Assembly: GCF_030272615.1 (NCBI RefSeq)
Contig: NC_081405.1
Span: forward strand, 160,230,317-160,294,316
Direction: 5' to 3'
Source: Cryptomeria japonica
Lineage: Eukaryota > Streptophyta > Pinopsida > Cupressales > Cupressaceae
DNA length: 64,000 nucleotides
Shown here: positions 1-9,380 of the stretch, piece by piece
Layout of the letters: the number at the start of each line of letters is the position of its first letter
Position numbering within the stretch: position 1 is the stretch's first letter
Program-made: the position numbers and the translations under genes
The notes under the pieces: model-generated
The model's input: only the letters and a program-made list of their open reading frames with translations
Databases searched by the model: none
What the model was told of the DNA's origin: nothing

Positions 1-686
1 ATATATTTTATTAATTAAATAAATTTTTAATTATTTAATTCATAAACCTTTTTCACTATTAATTAAATAAATACTTGTATTTATTTAATTAATTCATTTA
101 TCTTTTTCTTTGCATCCACATGATAACACATCTCCCTTAATTACCTACTCTTTAATCTTAGCCCTTCATTTAAATTTAACCTCTTAATCCTATTCACCCT
201 TCCACCTCTTAATATCCTTCCTTCATCTTTACCTACCCTTCAATCCTATTGATTCTCTTTTATCTATGTGATCTTGGTCATTCATATTTTAACCTCTTAA
301 TCCAAACCCTCCTGATTTGTATAAAAAAGGCTTCCTTCCCTTCATTTTCCATATAGTATATCTTGAGCATACTTACATTTTGTTAAAATCATTCTAGCAT
401 ACATTATTACATCATCTTTTCATCATAGTTATACATCATCATAACCACATTTGTTCTCCCTTGAGCTCTTGTGCAAGTGCAACACAAATTTGATAGCAAC
501 AATATCAAATACAATATCATGGAGGATAGGAGAACAATGTAGACAAGCCTACTTTGAATGTGAATGGCATAATCTTTGTTATTTTGATGCATGGTAGATC
601 TCGATTGATGTTGTGTTGAATAGTTTGCAGATCTAGGGTTAGTGGTTGGCTTTATTACGGTTCAAAAACATGATTCACAATTTGAC
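1..686 (+). mobile_element. Partial LTR relic, TGTAGAC-type family
   Basis: The block begins mid-LTR with TTTAATTAAATAAA tracts, followed by a C/T-rich stretch, a TATA-like TATAAAA at 320-326 and a region containing TTGAGCTCTTGTGCA. The same order, in reverse complement, is seen in the solo LTR at 46197-46970, including the TTGAGCTCTTGTGCA segment and the TGGTATAATCTTTGTG-like segment near the end. The right edge is set where the similarity fades, near ATTTGACA at 677-686. No primer site follows, so it is a truncated or solo LTR. Confidence 0.6.
320..326 (+). promoter_or_regulatory. TATA-like box of the LTR relic
   Basis: TATAAAA followed by AAGGCTTCC. The minus-strand solo LTR at 46197-46970 has TATATAAGG then GATGCTTCC at the equivalent place, so the position is conserved between copies. 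This is probably the LTR core promoter. Confidence 0.4.
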
Positions 687-2098
687 ATAAATAGACACAG
701 TCTACTCTATATTTTTAGCATAGATTTTTCTCTACACTTCTATCCTAAATCTTCCACATTCTAGAAAATTTGTTAAATTTTTCCATCACTGTCCCAGTTC
801 CTTGCAAATACTCCACTAATCACAATCACATACAACCAACATACATAATAAGTTAGATCTAGATGCCATATAATTTGGCTCTCATTGAGGACTATAGTAA
901 AACCCATCCATACCTCTTCTATTGATTTGTATGGAAAATGGAAATTTTTTCTAGGATAATGCACATTTTAGCCTAGGATCACTTTTCCTACATTTTAGAA
1001 TAGTAACCTATGAATGGCATATGTTAACTAGTTGTGAGTAGTGTCTCTATTCCTTCTCTTACACCCATTGTGTTCATGTTGGCAAACCAATTGCTCATGT
1101 AATGACATGCTCGTTAGTAGGCTAGTATATTTTTTGCCAAGGTGTCACTTTTGTATTAATTGAGGGTGTGTCATTAGTAGATGTTAGATCACAACTAAAA
1201 TTGACACTATATTGAAAACGTTGACCTAGGCCCAATATTATAAAATTTATTTATTTTTTAGTTTTCTTGGTCTTTTAATTTAACCATTTTAAATCTAATG
1301 TGGCCCATTAAATTTTCCCCTTATGTTCATATAGTTCATAGTGATGTGATAGGCTATACATGTTTAGTTTATTTTGGCCTTATATATTTATTTCTTAATA
1401 TCTTGTTTACATGTTCAAGTCCATGTTTTACATTTTTGTTATTATTTTTCTTAGTATTATGTTTCATGATTTTAGTTTATTTTGAATTCTAAGTTACTTG
1501 TTATACAACTAAGTCTGTGAAGTATTCTTTGTAATAAATATAGTTGGGAAAATTATATGTCTACATCATACCACATTCATTTATTAAGCCTTGGGCTTAC
1601 ACATAAAATCTAAAATTGCATGTGCTAAAACTATCTTGATTTTGCCTTCACCCAAGCGAGAAGCTTTGTGTTCATTGATTTTCAAACCTAGGATATCATT
1701 TTTATATCTAGATGTTTAGGATTTTTTTGTTCATTGTCTAATTATCCTAAGTGATTGCAAATCTCTATGAATTGTGTCATGTGTCCTAGGTGGAACTTTT
1801 TTTCATTTTTAATCTCATATTTTAACTATTGACTACATATTTCATATTCATCTCTAAAGTATAGGCTACTAGTGAATCAAATTTTATGTGGAATTTCACA
1901 TCCAAGGTCCTTATAAATCTCAAGTTCAGATCTTTTCAGATTTAGAATTGCTAGTTATATCCATGTTACCAAACAACTTAAGTCTATTATACAATATTGT
2001 GTACATGCTTCTTGTTGTTTTTCCTTTGGTACCTCCATGCATCCTTCATACATTGTACACGTGATCATTTAAAGGCAATTTGTATATTAGATCATAAG
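687..2098. other. AT-rich DNA, no recognised feature
   Basis: No coding pattern, terminal repeat or RNA gene was recognised. The short open frames at 773-964 and 1298-1492 are low-complexity and lack any recognisable domain. Confidence 0.5.
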
Positions 2099-2257
2099 TG
2101 TTGGAAATATACTTGTCATTGGACCAAAAGATCGACATGTTAATGCCCGATACAATCATAAGACTTAATGAATCTATGAGAGGCGGTTAAGTCATGTCTC
2201 AAACCCAAGTGTTGCACTGTATAACATAAGGAGACCAAGGACACACACCTTGCAACA
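2099..2257 (-). repeat. TRIM 3' LTR
   Basis: On the minus strand it starts TGTTGCAAGGTG directly after the purine tract and ends TTCCAACA. It shares the GGTTAAG and AATGAATC core segments with the 5' LTR. Confidence 0.8.
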
Positions 2258-2293
2258 ATCTCCCTAGTACAAGCAAGGGGTTTGAACCCGTAA

Positions 2294-2310
2294 CCCAGGC
2301 TCCGATACCA
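2294..2310 (-). other. TRIM primer binding site (tRNA-Met type)
   Basis: The minus strand reads TGGTATCGGAGCCTGGG, two bases after the LTR end. The plant LTR-element consensus for initiator tRNA-Met is TGGTATCAGAGC, so there is one mismatch. Confidence 0.8.
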
Positions 2311-2312
2311 CT

Positions 2313-2471
2313 TGTTGGAAATATAATTTCCATTGCACCAAAATATTGACCTATTAATGCTTGATACAACCACGAGACTTAATGAATCCATAGGATGCGG
2401 TTAAGCCATGTCACAAATCCAAGCACTGCATTGCACTACACAAGGAGACAAAGGGCACACACTTTGCAACA
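2313..2471 (-). repeat. TRIM 5' LTR
   Basis: On the minus strand it starts TGTTGCAAAGTG and ends TTCCAACA. It has the same length (159 bp) as the partner LTR at 2099-2257. Confidence 0.8.
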
Positions 2472-2955
2472 ATAGGTTCATTAATTAATTTAAATATAGA
2501 GTTTAATCCATAAACTATGTTATATTTGGTATCTTGTGAACAAACATGTGATATATTAAGTTTGGTCAATCATATAGACCTACCAAGATTCATGAGCTCT
2601 ACTTTGGTGAGGATTTTAATTTTTTGAATTTCTAGTTGTGCCTCACTTCCCATCACTTAATACTACATGCCCATATTAGAATGCATTCATGCATTATATT
2701 CTAAATAATTTTGTTTCTTTTAAAGAACTTCATAACTTCATTGAGTTTAAATAAACTTACCTATTTGAATTTAGACGTCAAATATAGGAATAGGGCCATA
2801 AATCTAAGATCCATTTTCAAAATGAATTCATCATGGATTTGAAGTCTCTTTATAAGTATCAAGTCTATGTACCCATCTATGTGAGCAAAATATAGTCTAT
2901 AATTTGCTTGATTCCACCTATATGTTATCTAATGCACCTACATGCTATATAAGTC
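2472..2955. other. AT-rich DNA, no recognised feature
   Basis: Nothing recognisable between the TRIM and the LINE 3' tail. Confidence 0.5.
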
Positions 2956-3342
2956 TTCTTTTTCTTTGTTTTTGAAAATAGGGGATAAAATTTTATTAAT
3001 CAACAAAGAACATTACAAAGAGAACAAGGAATGCAAGAAAAGAATAAACTCAACCATCAGAAAAACCAACCAATCAGAGCTCTTCCAAATCACCTAAGTA
3101 ATTTATCATGTCACCCATAACTAGATCCTTTAGAATTCAAGAATACTCTAGAGATGAGTTTCACCATTCCCCAATACTCCACAATCCCACAATCCCATCA
3201 TCTCAAAAGCTCATTTTTCCAAACAATCTGCAACCTTATTCCATTCCCGAGGAATGTGGCAAAAAGTAACATGGTTCAAATATCTGCAAAGCCTCATCAT
3301 ATATTTGTCCAACAAGGCCAATTTACGTTTTTGTCCTTCCAA

Positions 3343-3621
3343 CTACTGCCTTTTAATCATATCAACAACAATGTACAAATTAGATTCACATATGATTGTT
3401 CTCCATCCAAGAGCACAACATCTTTCCAAAGCATATATGATAGCAACAACTTCCATAAAATTAATAGTATGATAACCTTTGTATAAAGAGAAGAAAAACT
3501 GAACCACTCCAAAATTATCTCTACCATTTCCTCCAATTCTAACATGTCCCTGATTGCCCTTGGGTGACCCATTAGCATTAACCTTCAAATCATTATTGGG
3601 CGGGGGGGAGGGGGCAACCAA
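3343..3621 (-). pseudogene. LINE RNase H-like domain remnant
   Basis: The 92-residue open stretch has the plant RVT_3-type layout. It begins LKVNANGSPKGNQG (equivalent of the K-x-N-x-D-G-x-x-x-G-N-x-G start), continues GGNGRDNFG, then EVVAIIYALERCCALGW and CESNLYIVVDMI (equivalent of E-S/D-S-x-x-V-V). The first catalytic Asp of the usual N-x-D-G-A motif reads NANG here, so the copy looks inactive. The domain would cut the RNA strand of RNA:DNA hybrids during LINE retrotransposition. Upstream frames contain stops, so no full protein can be made. Confidence 0.75.
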
Positions 3622-3969
3622 AAAACATCTTGTTGAACCTTGTTCCTAACCTGACCACTATGCTGATCAAAGGTAGCTTCCTCCTACATCCCTCTAGACC
3701 CAACCTCTAAATGACAACCAAATCACTTGGATCCACATGAGCTAAAAATCACATTTTGCTAATAAGGTTTCCTGCATTCAAACCTAGGCTAAAAAATATT
3801 TTGTCTTGAAAAATCCTTCTATTCCTTTCCAACCAAATCTACCAAATAATAAAGGAAAGGTCTCTATTCCATGTAATATGGAGAAAATGAGTCTTAACAA
3901 GGGAGCTCCCAATATATGCCAAAAATATACCAAGGATGAGGCATGAATACAAGCCTTATTCCAAAATCC

Positions 3970-4155
3970 CTACCAACAATGCCATATTTCTCGAGAAAAA
4001 GGGAAAGAGAAAAAGATATGAGAAGATCCTGCCTCACCATGATTGCATACAAAGCACATAGAAGGACCCTGAAATAATCTCATCCTCAATTTATCCCAAG
4101 CAATACATCTATTCTAGACTACCAACCACATGAAAAATTGCATTTGGGCTAAGAA
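3970..4155 (-). pseudogene. LINE zf-RVT zinc-domain remnant
   Basis: Reading the minus strand gives FLAQMQFFMWLVV, a stop, then NRCIAWDKLRMRLFQGP and CFVCNHGEAGSSHIFF ending near EIWHCW. This matches the plant LINE zf-RVT pattern (W-D-x-L, G-P-x-x-C-x-x-C, E-x-x-x-H-x-F-F, W). The stop lies where the family usually has a charged or polar residue. This domain normally sits C-terminal to the reverse transcriptase. Confidence 0.7.
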
Positions 4156-4440
4156 AAATTACCCCACACTTGTTTCCACCAAGAAACTCTAGCAATCCCA
4201 TGACTCTGACGATCCAACTCTTGATAACCTAAAGAAACAATAAATTTACCTCTTGGGTTAAAACCACAAGAAAGAATATCCTTCTCTTCCATGGAGCTAT
4301 AGACTCTGCTTGATGTATAATATTTCCAAGCTCTTGCATATCCTTATTGGATCCCCTTGGGGGCCACTCATGAGGTTCTTTCCATCTAAACACTTCCACC
4401 TGGTGAAGCATTTGGGAGGTTTTGTAATCTTTCACCTTAA

Positions 4441-5560
4441 CATTATTTATTTCAGTATTTGCAACATTTCATTCAAGGTTAATTCCTAAACCAGGGTTTG
4501 ACTTAGGAAATCCCCTATTCCCAACCTATTTCCCCTTCTTTCTATGTGTAGGAAATAGGTACGGAGCTGTGGTCTTCACAATAAGCATTATTTACAATGA
4601 TGAATCGGTCCCCCATTGGAGTGTAAAACATTTGAAGCACTAGGTTGACCACCACCATGGTCTCAACATTTTAGGGTTCTTTCAGGGAGTAGGTCTGAAT
4701 CTACTAACACTGCTCAGATCCAATTTCGTGGCTCAATCCTACAAATGTAGCTTACTGTTTATGCATTTCTACTTCAATTTCTAGCACTTTAACCCTAATT
4801 TTGGCAATTCAATTTACAAAAGAGGTTAAATAATCAAAACCCCAATCCAATCAAATTTCTTAGTCCTAATCCTTGTTAGTTCATGACTAGATCTATTGTA
4901 TTGGAACCCTCTTTTGAATGTGATGGTAATTAAGTAAAATTAGTGGTTTTACTACATCCAATGGTGGAAACCCTAATTTTATTCACCACTACCTTTTGGT
5001 GAACTTGACATCTTACACCTTCATTTTCTATTTGTGTTCTCATATCTAAGTGTTTATGTAATTTAAAATTCAAATTTACATTTACAATTTTAAATTCCAA
5101 TTGAATTTAAAAAAATTAGAGGTTAATTTCACAAAAAACCCTAATTTTTAATTCTAAAATTGAGCTTGTGGGTTGTCTAGTTTGGATTAATTGTTTAAAA
5201 TCTGATTTAGAAACATTTAAAAATTCAAATTTAAATTCATATATCTCATTTTAATCAAGTTACATAAATTTAGAGGTCTAATTCATAAAAACCCTAATTT
5301 ATTTTGGGTTAATTTGGATTTGTGGGTTGCACAATTTTCAAATATGATTTTAAAATATTCATAATGGCACTTAATAGATTTGATTTTTGTTATTTCACAA
5401 TCACATTTCTTTTTACTTATATTTATCAAAATCATGTGTCATATAATGACTTCTTTGATTTCACATTGCTTCTTTTCATTCATAGCACTTTGGCATATTG
5501 TGTTTGTCGAGTTCCAAAATTCCTTCTTTTTAATCAATTCGATCTCAAAACTTTCATTTA
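4441..5560 (+). repeat. Dispersed repeat related to 38990-39545 (LTR-like)
   Basis: The segment from AAGGTTAATTCC through TGTAGGAAATAGGT and on to the AACCCTAATT-rich stretch has the same order of short matches as about 39000-39545 (AAGGTTAATTCC, ATGTAGGAAATAGGT, ATGAATAGG, CTAGATTTATTG, AACCCTAATT). It contains no protein. The 39-kb copy has a TATA box upstream (38699), so the family may be an LTR, but neither copy has clear TG...CA ends. Confidence 0.5.
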
Positions 5561-5564
5561 TATT

Positions 5565-5894
5565 TGTTGAATATCCAGAATATTGAGAGAGGAGGGGTGA
5601 ATCACTATTCCCTTGAACTTATTAAAACTTCCAACCAACCAATCACATAACATAATTTTAATGCAGTAAATGAAATCAACACAAAACACATAACATTAGA
5701 TTTTGTATGTGGAAAACTCAATATGGGAAAAACCACAAAGAGAGTGTTCTCTTAGGAGTGATGAAAAATGTAACCACTTACATAGTACAAGAGGGTGTCT
5801 CATAGCCGGTTTAGGCTCACTACCTGAATACAAATGACTCACTACCGATGAAAGAAGTATACAAAATTGAATTGTTAGAAGTGCATTTGACATA
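5565..5894 (-). mobile_element. Copia-type LTR, part 2 (3' portion), cut off by DNA transposon
   Basis: The plus-strand left edge is TGTTGAATATCC, i.e. a minus-strand LTR ending in CA. Inside are GAGAGAGGAGGGGTGAATCA and GTGGAAAACTCAATATGGG, with matches in reverse complement to the R-region of the copia LTRs in this window (GTGGTTTTTCCC, GATTCACCCCC). The LTR stops abruptly at CATA (5891-5894). It resumes at CATA (26986) and runs to 27529, where a polypurine tract follows on the minus strand. The two parts together make about 870 bp. Confidence 0.65.
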
Positions 5895-5934
5895 GGGTAT
5901 GTGCACAAAGATGGTGGTCAGAAAAGTGGACACC
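5895..5934 (+). repeat. Left terminal inverted repeat of the large DNA transposon
   Basis: 40 bp from GGGTATGTGC to GTGGACACC. It pairs with 26937-26985 with a few mismatches and about 10 extra bases in the right copy. A third, diverged version is at 33013-33059. Confidence 0.8.
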
Positions 5935-5954
5935 ACCCCAAAAAAAAATGGAAA

Positions 5955-6235
5955 AACAAGCAACACGTACGCGGTTCTAAAATTTGAAATGACAATGTAC
6001 GTGCTTAGGTTTGTTGTTCATGAGGCCTAGACGCTACCTCTAGGAAAATGAGCGCGTATGCGCTACTTATAGGAAAATGAACACATACACGCTAATAATC
6101 CCAAAAGAATCGCGTACGCGGTGCCTGTAAAAAAAAGTTTAAAAAAAAACTTGGTCTTATTTTCCCGTGAATAGCGCATTTTTAGTTTGTTTTTTCTTCA
6201 TTTTCTCTCCTAAACCGCGAACGGGGTGCTAGATT
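5955..6235. repeat. Left subterminal GTACGCG-like motif cluster
   Basis: Several copies of near-palindromic ACGTACGCG, GTACGTGC, GCGCGTATGCGC and CGCGTACGCGG lie between the terminal repeat and the first gene. The same motif is clustered at the other end (25945-26080 and 22440-22800). Subterminal repeats of this kind are transposase-binding sites in several DNA transposon families, so that role is inferred here. Confidence 0.6.
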
Positions 6236-6250
6236 TATCCTCCAGACACT

Positions 6251-8867
6251 ATGGATCAAGGTTATTTTTTGTTAATTTTTGTCTTTCTTTCCCATTTGTT
6301 CAAATTAATTTACATTTTGAATTTAATTTCATTAATTTTGATTAGGTTTTTTCATTTTTCATTTTAAAAACCAGATTCTTCTAATCCACAATAAGAACAA
6401 CCAAATGCACCTCCTGAAAACCCACAAGATACACCCCCAATTCCTCCTTTGGACCGCACACTTGAAATATAGGAGCAATTAATTAATCAGTTAGGACAAA
6501 ATAAATCTAAAATCAATAGACTGATTGTTAAATTAAAAACATCTAAACTTGAGCATCATCAATCCCTCGCCACTAGCCTAGAAACATTAGCTAGTGGTGC
6601 CATAGTTGTTTCCACACAAATTACCAAATGGGGAACTTTAGGGATAGGTGTCCTCAATTCTATGCTGATGGGCTATCATACAAGAGAGTAAAAAACAAAA
6701 ATATTAGTAAACAACAAATATATGCCCTTTTCATTGATCCCAAAACTGGTTAGTCATTACCTCTTAATGCAAAGAGGTTTCCCATACATTGGTGTACTAA
6801 TGTGCAGATGAAGAATCTTTTTTGGCAGAGGTGGTGGATGGTCTTTGGTGATCCACCTTGTAATAATTATGAGGTGCCATTATATTTTTTGAGAAAAGTA
6901 TATTGTGAGTTTGTGTTCAATGTGCCGCCAAACCATTTTGACATGAGAGAGTTCGATGGTAGAGGTGGTGGCTCTGCCCAAGATAGATCTGGAGCCCATA
7001 GGCGATTACCCGCGAAGAGTCGCCGCCCCCTAGCACCCAAACCCAAGGTGCATCATGTTGTCCTAGTAGAGCTGAAAGAGTCAATGGAGCTACAGACTCT
7101 TCAGGTGGCCACGACATTGACTGGTGCCATCATCCAACATGGGATGTCATTAACACACCCTATTGTATTGGATGATGAGCCATTAGTTGCTCCAGGTGGC
7201 GACAAAGAGCCCATCCAACATATGTGTGTCAGTTGCTCAGGGATAGATGATGCAACCGGTACAGATGGATCCACATCTCATCTATGCATGATTTGCGGGA
7301 GTAGATGTTAGGCCTGCACGATTGAGGATTTCACGCTGACAGATGAGTTGATGGACATGGTGTTTGCCCATGAGAAACAAACACATGTGTGTTGATTTGA
7401 ATTCATAGCATTTTATTTATCAGTCACTTTAAATTTGTAATTACATAAATGAATTTTCATTTATACATCGATGTAATTTGAGACAAATAATATGCATTTC
7501 AGGATGCAGCAGCGGTATCCCATACTCCTCCCCCAGTTACTACAGCTGCAACTTCGATGCCTGAGGTATAAATTTTGTAACATGTTAAAATAGAAACACT
7601 TTGAATTCAAAAAAATACAAGATATACTAACTATCTTTAATGCTTGGTCCAATTTTTGGTTTGTAGGTGTTGACAGGGGACTAAATGTCCCAGATTGATG
7701 ACATCACGCTCTCAGTGATCGATTTTGGCCTACAAGGCTATATGGTATCATATTTTGTACAACCCTTTTTATGTATTGTTTTGATGGAATATGCAAGTCA
7801 TTTCATTTTAGATTTTTAAAATTATTTTTTATATATTATCTGTACTAATATCTCATGTTAATTTTGTTTTTTTAGGGTAACCCCTCCGCGTCTAAGGCTT
7901 GTCCTAAGAAAAAGGATTCCTCGAAGACGCCAAAACGTGGGAAGAAGGTAATTGAACATATTTTTAGTTGTACAATTGTTTGAAAATGTTGAAATCAAGT
8001 ATTAATTGGGGTTTGTAGATTGATTAGTGTTTTTTGTCTATTTTACATGTACAATGACCATTGAGCTATGTGGATTTGTTGAATGCACCTGATTCGCCCA
8101 TGGATCAAGAGAGGGCGGAGGTATGTAACTCTACTTTATTTTATTGATTTCATGATTATATGCACCCGTACATTTGAACTTGTGATATATTATAATCTTA
8201 TAATTTTTTCATTCATGAAATATCCATACCTATTTCATCAATGGTGAACCCTCCTCCGTGCACTAGAGAAGCATCTCAGGATCCGGTACACTTTTGTTTG
8301 ATATATTACATTAATTGTTTTTAACTTACAATACTTATCATTATATTAATTATATTTAATCTTTGAACATTTTTTGTATAGGTAATAGCGATAGTTTCTC
8401 CATCGATGGTGAGCCATCCTCAGTCCATTGGAGAAGCATCTCAAGAACAGGCACGTCATTGTTCTCTATACTATAGGTTTTAAGTGTTTTTGATATATTT
8501 ATGTTAGTACATTGTATTAATTATACATTTAATCTACAATAGACCCCTTTGCGGTACGACCATAATGTGGATCCATTTAAGTACGTCTTCAAGAAAACTC
8601 CTAAGAGTGACAAGGAGAGGAGAGTGAAGACATTAGCTCCTAGATCAGTCGATGAGGTAATCTACATTTCATTTGCAAAGTAACTATAGTTAAATGCATA
8701 GTTATGTTGTTAATTGTGAACTATTTTCTACAAAAGAATTCTAACTTGGCTTTTGAATTGTGGTTTTGCAGCCATCTACAGAGCCACGTACTGCATCGAA
8801 GAGGCTTGATTTTGATGATCCACCACAAGTTCAGGATCATATAGTGTTAGTTTTGGTCATAGAATGA
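6251..8867 (+). pseudogene. Multi-exon companion gene of the DNA transposon, decayed
   Basis: The proposed start is ATGGATCAAG at 6251-6260, spliced to 6375 with a coiled-coil-like segment (KINRLIVKLKTSKLEHH). A conserved block at about 6620-7310 includes YALFIDPKTG, NLFWQRWWMVFGDPP and YEVPLYFLRKVYCEF, then a cysteine cluster (CVSC, CMIC, RC-x-AC) interrupted by TAG at 7309-7311. Later exons have GT/AG edges and lengths divisible by three: 7503-7565, 7667-7744, 7876-7947, one ending 8120, one ending 8285, 8382-8450 (GC donor), 8543-8656 and the last from 8772 to TGA at 8867. The tail is Lys/Arg-rich (KKKDSSKTPKRGKK), which may be nuclear or DNA-binding. There are stops in exon 2 (CAA and CAG type) and a frameshift near 6620. 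A second copy lies inverted at 30720-33000. I do not recognise the family. Its place within the element suggests an accessory transposition protein. Confidence 0.65.
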
Positions 8868-9000
8868 CCAATACATGTAGATATATTCTACATTTTTATT
8901 GTATATCGATTTGGACATGGCATATGCCACATTTTTGTAATACTTGTATTGACTTGGCAGACATGCCTTTTTTTTATATATAAATGTCGATATTCAATCC
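8868..9000. other. 3' flank of the companion gene
   Basis: AT-rich sequence with no further exon recognised. It includes a run of eight T's near 8970. Confidence 0.4.
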
Positions 9001-9330
9001 AATAAATGTGTACTGAGTTCATTATTTTGTATTCATTGTAATTTGTGGTTGTCCTTTTATAAATTTAATTGATCATTTGCCTATGTAATCAACAATATGA
9101 ATATAAACAACAAAAATATATGATATAAAACATTCCAATCGTGGAATATGATTTAATAAAATTTCTAAAATGTTGAATTAACCCTACAAAACTCCTTGTA
9201 TTCAGTTCATTATTGTGTATTCGCTGTATTTGGTGGCTGGATTTTTATAAATTTAAATGAATATTTGCATATGTAATCAACAATATGAATATAAACAACA
9301 AAAATCAACAATATGAATATAAACAACAAT
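9001..9330 (+). repeat. Imperfect ~180-bp tandem duplication, AT-rich
   Basis: The segment from GAGTTCATTATTTTGTATTC to AATATGAATATAAACAAC (9010-9115) recurs at about 9195-9300. The second copy ends in a further short repeat of AACAATATGAATATAAACAAC. No gene is present. Confidence 0.6.
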
Positions 9331-9380
9331 ATGTGTTTGGTGCGAGAGCACCCTCATGCTCACAATGGTCAAATTTTGTT

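Larger units (their letters stand above)
2099..2471 (-). mobile_element. TRIM (terminal-repeat retrotransposon in miniature), complete
   Basis: Two direct repeats of exactly 159 bp (2099-2257 and 2313-2471), each TG...CA ended, flank a 55-bp internal segment. Read on the minus strand, the first LTR is followed after two bases by TGGTATCGGAGCCTGGG, a near match to the initiator tRNA-Met primer site. The second LTR is preceded by a short purine tract (AGGGAGA). The flanks are ATAAG on the left and ATAGG on the right, a 4-of-5 match that suits a 5-bp target duplication. There is no coding capacity, as expected for TRIMs, which rely on proteins from other elements. The LTRs differ at roughly one position in six or seven by eye, so the copy is not recent. 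Confidence 0.85.
2957..4450 (-). mobile_element. Decayed, 5'-truncated LINE (plant L1 type)
   Basis: The minus strand carries, in order, a zf-RVT zinc domain (about 4155-3970), a spacer with stops, an RNase H-like domain (3621-3343) and a 3' region with AATAAAATTTTA and an A-rich tail near 2976-2957. This order after the reverse transcriptase is that of plant L1-type LINEs carrying a C-terminal RNase H. The endonuclease and reverse transcriptase are absent, consistent with 5' truncation. The 5' boundary at about 4450 is approximate. It is set where the dispersed repeat shared with about 39 kb begins. Confidence 0.7.

Noticed and set aside
2270-2312. tRNA-like GGGTTCAAACCC box
   Set aside because: It is the internal region of the TRIM. 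There is no cloverleaf around it, and the similarity to tRNA comes from the primer site region.
3154-3486. 110-codon plus-strand open frame
   Set aside because: It is the opposite strand of the LINE RNase H remnant, which has recognisable motifs.
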